NCBI RefSeq assembly: GCF_900107135.1
Contig: NZ_FNOV01000014.1
Span: forward strand, 1-64,000
DNA: 64,000 bases
Reading direction: 5' to 3'
From: Hymenobacter psychrophilus
GTDB lineage: Bacteria; Bacteroidota; Bacteroidia; Cytophagales; Hymenobacteraceae
Below, one piece after another: positions 36,114-45,201 of the stretch; the stretch's first letter is position 1, and each line of letters opens with the position of its first letter. Below the pieces are notes generated by a model. The model saw nothing but the letters and a program-made list of their open reading frames with translations, did no database searches and was not told where the DNA came from. The translations under genes and the position numbers were made by a program.

Positions 36114-36187
36114 GCCGAAGCCCTACTTAAAAGTAGAACGGCCACCTCTGCAGGGGTGGCCGTTCTACTTTTAAGTAGGGCTTCGGC
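36114..36187. terminator. Long perfect palindrome acting as a bidirectional terminator
   Basis: The arms GCCGAAGCCCTACTTAAAAG onward (33 bp, 36114-36146) and their exact complement (36155-36187) surround a short loop. The inner GC stem is flanked by AAAAGTAGAAC on one side and GTTCTACTTTT on the other, so U-runs follow in both directions. It sits between the plus-strand GH1 gene and the minus-strand T9SS pseudogene whose stop codon it touches. Confidence 0.75.
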
Positions 36188-36730
36188 TAGCTGGTAAGTA
36201 CCAAGTGGGTTTGCAACGGGGCAGTGCTGGGGCCGCTCACGCGCAACAGGTAGACGCCGACGGGCTAAAGAGCCCGGCAGAGTTAGGGGCAGCTGCTCGG
36301 TAGCAGTTGCCGGATGCAGGGGCTGGGTGTGCTGGACTCGGCGCACGGCGTCGAGTATCTCCAGGCGAAGGAGACTGGCCGGTGCGGCCAGTGAGCGTGA
36401 GCGTAAGGTGCTGGCCGGCCCCGGCCGGGTTGGGGCCACGATGAGGGCGGCGGCCAGCTCGCCGGCTTTCGGGGCGGTAAGGATAATGACGTTGCTAAAG
36501 TGGGCGGTGCCGTCGAGGTCGAGTTGCTGGAGGCAGTAGTAGAGTGGGCCGGTAGCAGTGGGCGGGGTATCAAGGGCCGAGTAGCTGCGGCTGGTGGAGC
36601 TGGTGCCGGCGGTGGCCACGATGGTGAAGGTGCGGGCATCAGTCGAGCGCTGCACCCGGAACTCGTGGGCGTCGAGCTTCTAGGCCGTGGTCCAGCGCAG
36701 GCGGATGCCGGTGGTCGCCCGTAAGCTGGC
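36187..36730 (-). pseudogene. C-terminal fragment of a type IX secretion (T9SS) cargo protein
   Basis: The minus strand reads GIRLRWTTA, then a TAG at about 36681, then KLDAHEFRVQRSTDARTFT, SRSYSALDTPP, LYYCLQQLDLDGTAHFSNVI and RLEILDAVRRVQHTQPL. After a frameshift near 36265 it ends PVGVYLLRVSGPSTAPLQTH and LVLTS with stop at 36187. This matches the Ig-like penultimate domain plus type A sorting domain at the end of many Hymenobacter secreted proteins, where it directs export by the Por system and surface attachment. The catalytic or adhesive front of the protein is missing, and the fragment has a stop and a frameshift. Confidence 0.75.
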
Positions 36731-36857
36731 AGCACATCAACCTGCAAAGAGAATTTGATTTCCCCGACGAGGCACTCACCGATGCCCTGAGCTTTACCCT
36801 GAGTGTGTTACTTGCCTTTGAGCGTTAAATTAATGAACATCAAGTCATTATAGCAAA

Positions 36858-36890
36858 AAATGTGACTTTCGGACCAAACTTTTAACCAAG
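36858..36890. repeat. Solo end of the MITE-like element
   Basis: This stretch matches the right terminal repeat of the element at 49024-49279 at about 29 of 33 positions (shared core GACTTT, GGACC, AACTTTTAA, CAAG). It lies just after the stop of the Oar-like receptor gene. No partner end was found nearby, so it is a solo remnant. Confidence 0.6.
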
Positions 36891-36893
36891 ACT

Positions 36894-39800
36894 CTAAAAC
36901 GCGTAGCGTACCCCGAGCTGAATTTGGTAGGGGGTGCCGTTTTTCTGGACGACGCCCGCGCCGGAATTGATCGTGTAGATATATTGCTGGGTTGCCTGGC
37001 TGAAGCCCGCCACGTTCAGCAGATTCTGGTTGCCTAGGTTGAAATTCCCCCCCCAATCTTTGTTAAGTAAGTTGGCGAAGTTGAACACATCGATGGACAA
37101 CTCCAGCGACTGGGTTTTAAACGTTTTAATACTTTTCAGTAAGCGCACGTCTACCACGCCGGTCAGTTGCTTGTTCACGCCGCCGTTGCGGTCGGCGATG
37201 GTGCCGAAGCTTTCCCGGATGTAGTCTTTGGCCCGGCTGTCCGACTCGTTGAGGAGTTGGTTGAGGGCGGTTCGGATGTTCTCGGAGGTGCTGGGGTCGT
37301 TAGGGTCGGGCACGAACGCCAGGTCGTTGCGCACGCCGGTCTGGCCTACGAAGTCGCCGTTAATATCGCCGGCTACCAGCAGCGAGTAGCGCGTGCCGCT
37401 GATGCCGCTGAAGCGGGCATTCAGGCTAAAGCCCTTCCAGACCGGCGACACGCCGTAGAGCACCACTTTGTGGCGGAAATGATTGTCGGAGTAGTTCATT
37501 TCCGACAAGTCGCGCGGGTCGCTCTTGACGGGCCGGAACGTGGAGGTGTTGGCCACGTTGCCGTTGTAGGAGGTGTTGTCGCGGGCATCGTTCAAGGTGT
37601 AGCTGGCGTTGAAGGACCCGATTCTGGGTAGCTCCACCTGCGCGTCCACGATGAGGGTGGCGGTGCGCAGTTTGGCCCCGTTGGTCAGCACCAGAGTGCG
37701 GCCCACCAGCTTGGAGCGGCGGCTGAGCACGTTGTTGGTCTGGCCCCGACTCGAAATGGTGTTGGCCGGCACGAACACGCCCCGGTTTTCCTCGTTGGCC
37801 AGCCGAAAGTTTGGCTCATCCCGCAGATTGCCGTCCAGGTACACGTAGTTGTTATCGGTGCGCGACACCAGCGCGTTCACGCCCACCCGCAGCCACTCGT
37901 TCACGATGCGGTTGTAGCTCAGGTTGGCCTTGTACACGGTGGGTACCTCGAAATTGGGGTCAGTCAGGTTGATGGTTGCCACCGGGGTTGTGCCGGCCGG
38001 CACGCCCGGCACCGTGGAGGGGTCCTGGCGGTAGCCGGGGAAGTTGGGCCGGGGCACGGGGTTGACGGCGTTGGGGTTGTTGGGCCGGGTCACGTCGATA
38101 GCCGCGATTTGGGTGCCGTCGTTCTGAATATTGTTCAGCTGGGCGTAGTTGATGACGTAAGCCGAGAACACGCCCCCGCCCAAACGGAAGATGTCGCGGC
38201 TTTTGCCCCCAACATCCCAGGTCAGCTGCAAGCGGGGCTGAATGTTGTCCCAGTCGGTGATCTGGGCGTCGGTGCGCAGGCCCAGCTCCTGCTCCACCAG
38301 CGGGTTATAAGCGGCGGGCGTGAGGTAGCTGGTCACGTCGTAGCGCACGCCGAGCTGGGCCGTCACGTCGGGGTGGGGGTTGTAGAGCGCCTGGGCAAAC
38401 ACCGAGGCATCGAGCACCGAGTGCTGCACGTCGGGGATGCCGTTCAGGGGCACCTCGCGGGCGTAACGGGAGGGGTTCAGGTCATTGAACTCGCGCAGGC
38501 TGTTAAAGATAAAGCGCCCGTTCTGCTCATTCGACACGTAGTTATCCAGAAACGTGAGCATGTTGTCGGTGCCGAAGGTGAAGTTGAACCGGCCGGCCGT
38601 GAGGTAGCTCGTATTCACCAGCTGAAGCTGATTTACCTGCTGGGTTTCGGGCGTGAAGCGCTGCCCACCGAACTGCACGTCGGTCTGGCCCGTGCGCCCG
38701 TCGGGTAGCACCGAGCGCACCGTTACGATGGCCCGCGGAATATTATTGGCCGGCAGCTGGGGGTTGGGCTCGATGGCGTTGTACGAGTACACGTACTGCA
38801 TTTTCAGCTCGTTCAGCAGCTTGCTCGAAAACGTGGACCGCAACGACAGCGCCGTGCTGTTCTCGCGGGAGCTGAAGCCGGCCCAGGTTTCGTAGAGGTT
38901 GATGCGGGAGTTGTCGTCGGTGCTGGTGGGATTGTCCCAGTCGCTGTAGTTGTTGCGCAGCGTGAGCCGGTGCTTGTCGTTGAGCTGCCAGTCGATACGC
39001 GCGAAAACGGTGGTGGCCAGGGTTTTGCGGTCAAACGAGCCGGTTTGCCGCTCGCTGCTCAACCCGTATTTTTCCCGGCCGATGCTGATTACGCTGTCCA
39101 GCACGGCCCGGCTGATGCTCAGGGCCTGCTCATCATCGGGCCGCTGAATGTCGGCAATGAAGAAGGGCAGGGCCTGCTGCTGCCGGTCGAGGGCCACGAA
39201 AAAGTGCAGCTTGTCTTTGATGACGGGGCCGCCCAGGCTGAACCCGTACTGCGTGGTGCTGAAATCCACGGTACGCTTGTTGCCCCGGATATCCCGCGGG
39301 TTGGCCAGCCAGTCGGCGCGGTGGTAAGTAAAAGCCGAGCCGGTAAAGGTATTGGTGCCCGACTTGGTGGCCGCGCTGATGACGCCGCCGCCCTGCCGGC
39401 CCTGCGTTACGTCGTACACGTTGTAGGCGACTTCAAATTCGCGGATGGCTTCCAGCGACAGCGTGTAGGGGCCGCGGCCGATGGGGCCGCTGGTAAGCAT
39501 GTTGCGCGAGCTTAGGCCATCAATCAAATAATTGGTGGAGGAGGCCAGTTGCCCGCCAATGTTACGCCCGTTGGAGGTCGGTGCCAGGTCGGCCAGGCTG
39601 GTAAAGTCGCGGTTAAGCGCTGGCAGGCGCTGGATGGCCTGCGCCCCGATAGCCGTGCTGCTGCCCAGGCGGTCGATGCGGCTGGTCAGGGCATTCTCCG
39701 TCACGACAACCTCCTGGAGTTGCTCCGCCGACTCGCTGAGCCGGAAGTCCACCGTTATCCGGTCGCCCTGGTTGAGGGTGTAGCCCGTGCGCCGCTGGGG

Positions 39801-40094
39801 GGCAAATCCAACGAAACTGACGTTAATCTCATACGGGCCGCCCAGGGGCAGCTGGCGCAGAGCGTAGCGCCCGTCGGCGCTCGTGGCCACGCCGGTCTGG
39901 AAGCCGGTCGAGCCGTTTTTGACCACGACGGTCGCGCCGGGTACGGCCTCGCCCCGCGCGTCCTGCACTACGCCCGCGATGGAAGCATCCGTGGACTGGG
40001 CCCGCAGCGGGTGCGTCAGCACGGTCAGCAGCACCCAGAGCAGGCCAGTCAGCAGCCAGGGCCGCCGGAGCGGAGAGAGTAGCGGATTTTTCAT
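36894..40094 (-). CDS. Oar-like TonB-dependent receptor
   Basis: A 1066-residue outer-membrane protein: signal peptide to LRAQ, a carboxypeptidase-like regulatory domain (ASIAGVVQDARGEAVPGATV), the motif LQEVVVTENALTSRIDRLGS leading into the plug (LPALNRDFTSLADLAPTSNG, STNYLIDGLSSRNML, GGGVISAATKSGTN), and a long barrel ending GTPYQIQLGVRYAF. This layout, without a SusD partner, is that of the Oar/OmpA-related TonB receptors of Bacteroidota and Myxococcus, proposed to move peptides or proteins. It is alone on its strand and has a good TACTTTTG promoter box. Confidence 0.92.
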   Translation of the reverse strand: MKNPLLSPLRRPWLLTGLLWVLLTVLTHPLRAQSTDASIAGVVQDARGEAVPGATVVVKNGSTGFQTGVATSADGRYALRQLPLGGPYEINVSFVGFAPQRRTGYTLNQGDRITVDFRLSESAEQLQEVVVTENALTSRIDRLGSSTAIGAQAIQRLPALNRDFTSLADLAPTSNGRNIGGQLASSTNYLIDGLSSRNMLTSGPIGRGPYTLSLEAIREFEVAYNVYDVTQGRQGGGVISAATKSGTNTFTGSAFTYHRADWLANPRDIRGNKRTVDFSTTQYGFSLGGPVIKDKLHFFVALDRQQQALPFFIADIQRPDDEQALSISRAVLDSVISIGREKYGLSSERQTGSFDRKTLATTVFARIDWQLNDKHRLTLRNNYSDWDNPTSTDDNSRINLYETWAGFSSRENSTALSLRSTFSSKLLNELKMQYVYSYNAIEPNPQLPANNIPRAIVTVRSVLPDGRTGQTDVQFGGQRFTPETQQVNQLQLVNTSYLTAGRFNFTFGTDNMLTFLDNYVSNEQNGRFIFNSLREFNDLNPSRYAREVPLNGIPDVQHSVLDASVFAQALYNPHPDVTAQLGVRYDVTSYLTPAAYNPLVEQELGLRTDAQITDWDNIQPRLQLTWDVGGKSRDIFRLGGGVFSAYVINYAQLNNIQNDGTQIAAIDVTRPNNPNAVNPVPRPNFPGYRQDPSTVPGVPAGTTPVATINLTDPNFEVPTVYKANLSYNRIVNEWLRVGVNALVSRTDNNYVYLDGNLRDEPNFRLANEENRGVFVPANTISSRGQTNNVLSRRSKLVGRTLVLTNGAKLRTATLIVDAQVELPRIGSFNASYTLNDARDNTSYNGNVANTSTFRPVKSDPRDLSEMNYSDNHFRHKVVLYGVSPVWKGFSLNARFSGISGTRYSLLVAGDINGDFVGQTGVRNDLAFVPDPNDPSTSENIRTALNQLLNESDSRAKDYIRESFGTIADRNGGVNKQLTGVVDVRLLKSIKTFKTQSLELSIDVFNFANLLNKDWGGNFNLGNQNLLNVAGFSQATQQYIYTINSGAGVVQKNGTPYQIQLGVRYAF

Positions 40095-40126
40095 AGCAGA
40101 GGAAGAAAGTGAGATGGATTGGCGGC

Positions 40127-40134
40127 CAAAAGTA
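40127..40134 (-). promoter_or_regulatory. Bacteroidota-type -7 box for the Oar-like receptor
   Basis: The minus strand reads TACTTTTG, matching TAnnTTTG, 33 bases before the receptor start. Confidence 0.5.
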
Positions 40135-40434
40135 TCCTTCCTGCCTCTGGTTTTATCTGGCTAATTTCATATTTCACCTAAGGTTGATGCCGGCTTAATA
40201 CAGGCTTCACATGGCGGCAGGCAAGGTTGTGCTTATGTTAAGCCTCAGTGGCTTACTAGCTTTGTTCTATTCTTCCACCAAATGGTAATCTGGCTCTTGG
40301 CCGAAGTGCCACCTCGACCGGCAGTACATCAGCTGTAGCATAAGCCAAAGACTTTCTTGTATTAATTCTGTGTTACCTCGTCAGCTTTGGGCTGGCCGCT
40401 GGTGTACCTTCGCGGAGTCTCAACTCCGCTGCCC
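40135..40434. promoter_or_regulatory. Divergent gap upstream of the YncE-phosphoesterase gene
   Basis: No gene is seen. A plus-strand TAGCTTTG at 40257-40264 fits the TAnnTTTG consensus and may drive the gene at 40435, although it would leave a leader of about 165 bases. The minus-strand promoter of the Oar-like gene is just to the left. Confidence 0.4.
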
Positions 40435-42891
40435 ATGAAATTTTCCGCCTTGCTTCTGTTGCTGAGCTGGCTGCTCGCTGGCTGTGCCTCCACCACCCGC
40501 CCGGATGCGGCAGGCGCCGCTGCCCCTACCGCTCCGCCGGTGTTGCCGGGCCCACTCCCGGCCACGCAGCAAATGCTGCTGCCCAACGGCTGGAAGCTCT
40601 CGCCGGCCGGCCAGCAAGTCCCGCTCGGCGACTTGCCCCTGAATCTGGTGGTGAGCCCCAGCCAGCAGCTGGCAGCCGTTATCAACTGCGGCTGGGGGGC
40701 AAATTCAGTGCAATTGTTGCACCCCACTTCGGGCGCTGTGCTTGACGAGCAAGTTATCAAAGCCGGCTGGGTGGGACTGGCTTTTGGCCCCGAGGGAAAG
40801 ACGTTGTACGCCTCCGGGGGACAAAAAAACCGTATTTATTGCTTTAAGGTCGAAGGCCAGAAGCTGGTGCCCGACAGCGCCATCGTGCTGGGGGAGGAGT
40901 GGCCCAAGCAGAAAATAGGCGTTGCCGGCCTGGCCGTGGATGCGCGCCGCCAGCTGCTCTACGCCGTCACCCGCGAGGATAGCGCCCTGTATATCGTTGA
41001 TTTGCGTACCCGCGCTCTGGTGAGCCGCCTGCCCCTGGGCAGCGAGGCCTACACCGCCGTGCTGGCCCCCGATGGCAACAGCCTCTACATCTCGCTCTGG
41101 GGCGCTTCGGCCGTGGCCGTCTACGACCCACGCCAGCAGCGCCTCTCGGCCCGCATTCCCGTCGAGAGCCACCCCAACGATATGACCCTGAGCCGCGACG
41201 GGCGCCGCTTGTTCGTGGCCAATGCCAACAGCAACTCCGTGTCGGTGCTGGATACCCGCGCCGGCCGGGTCATCGAAACCTTGTCTGCTACCTTGTTCCC
41301 CAACGCCCCGGCCGGCAGCACCACCAACGGCGTCACGCTCTCGGCCGACGAAACCCAGCTTTTTGTTGCTAATGCCGACAACAACTGCCTGGCCGTATTC
41401 GACGTGCGCGAGCCGGGCAAAAGTAAGTCGCTGGGCTTCGTGCCCACGGGCTGGTACCCGACGGCCGTACGCGCGGTGGGCAACACGCTGCTGATTGCCA
41501 ACGGCAAAGGCAGCGCCTCATCCCCCAACGGCGAGGACGGCCCTAACCCGCTCAAAAATACCCCCCGGCCGACCCAGTACATTGCCGGCCTGCTACGCGG
41601 CTCGCTCTCGGTGCTGCCCGTGCCCGACGCGGCGGCCTTGGGGAACTTTTCGACCCAGGTGTACGCCAACACGCCCTATACCGAGGCCCGCGAGCAGGCC
41701 CCCGACGTGCCCGCCGGCAACCCCGTGCCCCAGCGCGTGGGCCAGCCTTCGCCCATTAAGCACGTCTTCTACATCATCAAAGAAAACCGTGCCTACGACC
41801 AGGTGTTGGGCGATATGCCGGAGGGTAACGGCGACAAAAGCCTTTGCCTGTTTGGGGAAGACATTACGCCCAACCACCACGCCCTGGCCCGTGAGTTCGT
41901 GCTGCTGGATAACTTCTACGTGGATGCCGAGGTCAGTGCCGATGGCCATAACTGGAGCACGGCCGCCTACGCCACCGACTACGTGGAAAAAACCTGGCCC
42001 AGCAACTACTCGGGCCGGGGCGGCAGCTACGACTACGAAGGCGGCCGCGGCGAAGTAGCCGTGCCCAAAGACGGCTTTATCTGGGACTACTGCCAGCGCG
42101 CCGGCGTGAGCTACCGCAGCTACGGCGAGTTCGTGGCCAAAGGCAAAGCCACCGTCAAGGCCCTGGAAGGCCACATTGACGCCGATTACCCCAGTTATAA
42201 CTTGCAAGTGCTGGACGTGGACCGCGAGAAGATCTGGGAGCGGGACTTTGACAGGCTGGTAGCCGCCGGCCAGGTGCCCCAGTTTCAGGTAATTCGCTTG
42301 CCCAACGACCACACGGCCGGGGCCCGGCTCGGGGCCCGCACGCCTCAGGCCTACGCCGCCGACAACGACCTGGCCCTGGGCCGCCTGATTGAGCATTTGT
42401 CGCAAAGCCCGGTCTGGAAAGAGTCGGTAGTGATGGTAGTGGAAGACGACGCTCAGAACGGCCCCGACCACGTAGACGCCCACCGCAGCACGGCTTACCT
42501 GGCCGGCCCCCACGTGCGACGCGGCGCGGTTATTCACACCATGTACTCCACGGCCGGCTTGCTGCGCACGATGGAATTGATTCTGGGGTTGCCCCCCATG
42601 AGCCAGTACGACGCGGCGGCCCTGCCTCTGTGGGAATGCTTTACCAGTTCACCGGACCTAAAACCCTTCGTCGCCCGTCCCGCCCGGGTGGATCTGAATA
42701 CAAGGAACATAGCCGTCAATCGCAGCTCCCGCGAGGCCGAAAAATTCAACCTCTCCCGCGAGGACGCCGCCCCCGATATTCCCTTCAATGAGAACATCTG
42801 GCGGGCCGTACGCGGCGAAAATAGCGTAATGCCCGCCCCCCGCCGCAGCGCTTTCGTACGCGCCGTGGCGGAGAAAGACGAAGATGATTAG
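40435..42891 (+). CDS. YncE-like beta-propeller fused to a phosphoesterase domain, lipoprotein
   Basis: About 818 residues from ATG 40435, which begins a lipoprotein signal (LLLLLSWLLAGCAST). Residues about 40-400 form a seven-bladed propeller of the YncE type, with repeated units such as GLAVDARRQLLYAVTREDSA, VLAPDGNSLYIS, SRDGRRLFVANANSNSVSVL and SADETQLFVANADNN. From about residue 440 a phosphoesterase domain of the acid phosphatase/phospholipase C type starts: IKHVFYIIKENRAYDQVLGD, HALAREFVLLDNFYVDAEVS, then VVEDDAQNGPDHVDAHRST. Such fusions are common in this phylum. The propeller probably presents substrate or anchors at the surface. It could cleave phospholipids or other phosphoesters; substrate unproven. 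Confidence 0.9.
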   Translation: MKFSALLLLLSWLLAGCASTTRPDAAGAAAPTAPPVLPGPLPATQQMLLPNGWKLSPAGQQVPLGDLPLNLVVSPSQQLAAVINCGWGANSVQLLHPTSGAVLDEQVIKAGWVGLAFGPEGKTLYASGGQKNRIYCFKVEGQKLVPDSAIVLGEEWPKQKIGVAGLAVDARRQLLYAVTREDSALYIVDLRTRALVSRLPLGSEAYTAVLAPDGNSLYISLWGASAVAVYDPRQQRLSARIPVESHPNDMTLSRDGRRLFVANANSNSVSVLDTRAGRVIETLSATLFPNAPAGSTTNGVTLSADETQLFVANADNNCLAVFDVREPGKSKSLGFVPTGWYPTAVRAVGNTLLIANGKGSASSPNGEDGPNPLKNTPRPTQYIAGLLRGSLSVLPVPDAAALGNFSTQVYANTPYTEAREQAPDVPAGNPVPQRVGQPSPIKHVFYIIKENRAYDQVLGDMPEGNGDKSLCLFGEDITPNHHALAREFVLLDNFYVDAEVSADGHNWSTAAYATDYVEKTWPSNYSGRGGSYDYEGGRGEVAVPKDGFIWDYCQRAGVSYRSYGEFVAKGKATVKALEGHIDADYPSYNLQVLDVDREKIWERDFDRLVAAGQVPQFQVIRLPNDHTAGARLGARTPQAYAADNDLALGRLIEHLSQSPVWKESVVMVVEDDAQNGPDHVDAHRSTAYLAGPHVRRGAVIHTMYSTAGLLRTMELILGLPPMSQYDAAALPLWECFTSSPDLKPFVARPARVDLNTRNIAVNRSSREAEKFNLSREDAAPDIPFNENIWRAVRGENSVMPAPRRSAFVRAVAEKDEDD

Positions 42892-42927
42892 CGTTGTTTC
42901 CAGGATTTTTCTGCCTGTTGGGCGGAT

Positions 42928-43602
42928 TTACACGTTAATCCCGCCAGACATAAGTTCACAAAAACGACTGTGGCTGTTGCAGAACTCGCCCTGCTGGGAA
43001 CAGAGTTGCTGCGGTGATTTCTGCGGGATGCTGTTTGTCGTGTTCGCAGCCGAAAAAGGAGGCCACGGGGGCGGTGGTGGAGGTAAGACGAGGGCTATTA
43101 CTTTGCCTTTGCGGGGCGGATACTTGAGTAACCTTTTCAGATTATAGGCAATCGCCGCCAAAAGCATCGTCTTCCGGGCCCCGGCTTTGCCGCGAGTGCC
43201 GACGTGCCGCAGATCATAATGATGGATCAGGTTGCCAAACACGGGCTCGACCGTGCTTTGGCACTTGCACCGCATTAGCTGACTAGATTCTCCAGTCGGC
43301 CTACGAGCACCAACTTAATGAACACGACCGGGTCGAGCGACGGGTGCCCGGTATGACTACAAAGCGCGCGCGTTTGCTCGTAGAGAAACGTCGAGTATAC
43401 CAGCTCAGCGAGCCGGTGGTAGAGGTTATGGGGCGGGATCCACTCGGAGAGCCGAAAGCTGGTTACTTCTTTGTCGAAATACTGCTTCTTGCCTTGCATG
43501 CTTCTGCTACAAAACGCGCCCGAATTCGGTCATGGGTTCTGCAACAGCCACGACCGGTTTAAACGAAAAAACTGTCAACCTATTTCCGGACAAGACGAGC
43601 GC
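42928..43602 (-). mobile_element. IS1182-type element with internal deletion
   Basis: On the minus strand 43499-43278 encodes a transposase N-terminus (MQGKKQYFDKEVTSFRLSEW, HRLAELVYSTFLYE, PSLDPVVFIKLVLVGRLEN). Directly after LVS the frame breaks and the C-terminal end follows (STVEPVFGNLIHHYDLRHVG, TRGKAGARKTMLLAAIAYNL). The central DDE part, about 300 residues in IS1182 transposases, is deleted. Upstream, 43553-43599 carries a conserved terminal motif (ACCGGTTTAA, TGTCAAC, GGACAAGAC) that recurs at 47011 and 55005. The element cannot move by itself. Confidence 0.75.
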
Positions 43603-43866
43603 CATTTCCACCCAATTATTCGACCAATGCGGCAATAATTTCGCCTGCTACCATCGAAGCCTTTTTCTGCATCAGGGGCAGGGAAATTGCCGGACTGGAC
43701 CTGGGCGGCTGAGCCGGGGTAAAGCGGACGCTCAGCGCGGTCACGTTGACGTGCATCTGCCTAACCTGCGCTTTGTGAACATGGTAAAGGACACCGGAAA
43801 GACCTATTCGCCGGGGCAGGAGAAAGTTTGTAGCGGGTGGGTAGGCCGCCATGTGCCGGAGACAGG

Positions 43867-43874
43867 TATCTTTG
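43867..43874 (+). promoter_or_regulatory. -7 box of the small basic protein gene
   Basis: TATCTTTG fits TAnnTTTG and lies 22 bases before the ATG at 43897, a normal spacing for a short leader. Confidence 0.55.
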
Positions 43875-43896
43875 GGCAGAACTTACCTTTTTTTGT

Positions 43897-44037
43897 ATGA
43901 CGACCAAGACCACGAAGGACGAAACTACCCCGGCTGCTGCGCCTCAGCAGACTGAACTCACGCGTGAGACCATCCACCGTCGCGTAAAGATGGCCCAGGA
44001 GCGTCGCCGCCGTAAGCTCAAGCACGTGAACCCCTAG
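43897..44037 (+). CDS. Small basic hypothetical protein
   Basis: A 46-residue protein with an acidic, Thr/Ala-rich start and a strongly basic C-terminus (RRVKMAQERRRRKLKHVNP). The start at 43897 is chosen over 43837 because it lies just downstream of a promoter box. A terminator follows 27 bases after the stop, so this is a self-contained transcription unit that has survived among decayed IS elements. It could bind nucleic acid or the ribosome; no family was recognised. Confidence 0.65.
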   Translation: MTTKTTKDETTPAAAPQQTELTRETIHRRVKMAQERRRRKLKHVNP

Positions 44038-44056
44038 TTCCTGCTGGCTTTCGCCG

Positions 44057-44096
44057 CAAAAAAAGCCTCTTCTACGCAAGTAGAAGAGGCTTTTCT
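44057..44096. terminator. Rho-independent terminator, bidirectional
   Basis: Stem AAAAGCCTCTTCTAC with its complement and a GCAA tetraloop, flanked by A-run on the left and TTTT on the right. It ends the small basic gene on the plus strand and could also stop minus-strand transcription from the LytTR remnant. Confidence 0.85.
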
Positions 44097-44163
44097 GTGA
44101 CAGCCCTGGTTACCGTCCGGCCAGTGCCCTCTCCTCGACTTCCATTCTTCCTTCATTGCGCGC

Positions 44164-44345
44164 CTATCGTCCCAGCCAGTCATAGAAATTGGTTAGCCGG
44201 TCGCCGCTCACGAAGACTTCGTGGCGTGGCGTGGGCACCAGCTCCAGTTTGAGCTTGCCGGCCGAGTAGGTTTTCTGCACGGTGCGGATGGCGGCCAGGC
44301 TCACCAGGGAAGCATTCTTATAGCAGTTGAGGGATAAAATTACGC
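44164..44345 (-). pseudogene. LytTR DNA-binding domain fragment cut by IS5
   Basis: The last 50 residues (NASLVSLAAIRTVQKTYSAG, KLKLELVPTPRHEVFVSGDR, NFYDWLGR) match the end of a LytTR domain, the DNA-binding module of LytR/AlgR-type response regulators common in this phylum. Everything upstream, including any receiver domain, is replaced by the end of the IS5-type element at 44348. A functional regulator cannot be made. Confidence 0.7.
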
Positions 44346-44347
44346 TA

Positions 44348-45197
44348 AGAGCGTGTTTGGGAATTAGGCGAAGAGGTGTAAACACAAGGTTATGCTAGCG
44401 AGTAGCAGCCAAGTGACATGATGGCGAGGGGTGTAGTCGACGGCTAAGCGGCGAAAACAGGCCAGCCAGGAAAAGGTACGCCCGACGACCTAGCGCTGGG
44501 CCACGGGCACGAAGCCTTGAGTAGTGGGGGGCAGCTGACAACTTCATGGCGCAGGCGCAATGGGCGCAGGTGGTCGGCAAAAAGGGCCCGATACGCCGCG
44601 TCGGTGAGGATGGTTCGCAAGCGCGCCGCCCACCAGGGCCGGTGCAGGCCCACTGCCCCGCGGCTGTCGTGCTGGTGAGCCGCGTGTACGTGCGCGGACC
44701 AGCTGCGCCCGCCCGAATCGGTCAGCAGCTGGCCTTTACGGCCATTGACGTGCTTGCCCCCATCTACGCCCCGGTGTTCGAAGATGCGCGGGGCTAGCTT
44801 GACGCGCTGACTGGCGGCGCAACCCAGCGCGGGGAAAGTTTCGCATCCTTCCCGCAGGCAGTCCAGGGTATCGAGCACTGTGTTCAGGCGCTGCCACAAG
44901 CCGCTTTTCTGCCAGCGGTAGAAATAGTAGCAGACGGCCGCCCAGGGTGGGAATTGCGGGGGCAGGGCTGGCCATTAGCAGCCCGTGCGGCAGACGCAGC
45001 GTAAGGCATGGAAGACGTGGCGCAAACACAAGCGCCGACGTTGTTGCACCAGCAGCAGCAACTGAATAACTTGCCACTGCGAGTCAGGGAGGAGTTGATA
45101 GCCGTCAACCATCATGTAGCCTGGAGCCTAGGAACTCCGACTACAACTCACTGACTCGTTTTTATTTAGGCTCCATCCCAATTTCCCAACACGTTCT
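44348..45197 (-). mobile_element. IS5-type element, degenerate
   Basis: The ends are AGAGCGTGTTTGGGAATT at 44348 and an imperfect inverted copy (reverse complement AGAACGTGTTGGGAAAT) ending at 45197. Between them the minus strand holds a broken transposase: HVFHALRCVCRTGC then TAG, FPPWAAVCYYFYRWQKSGLW, LGCAASQRVKLAPRIFEHRG, VDGGKHVNGRKGQLLTDSGG, ARLRTILTDAAYRALFADHL. The order matches IS5-family transposases with the DG and TDAAY regions, but frames change at least twice. The flanking bases TAA and TGA fit the TNA target preference of some IS5 relatives, but are not an exact duplication. Confidence 0.75.
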
Positions 45198-45201
45198 GAC
45201 A

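Noticed and set aside
42896..42945. GGGCGGATTTACACGTTAA resembling the Tn3-type end at 1974
   Set aside because: Only about 17 of 22 bases agree and the rest of the 38-bp end does not align; may be chance or a very decayed end.
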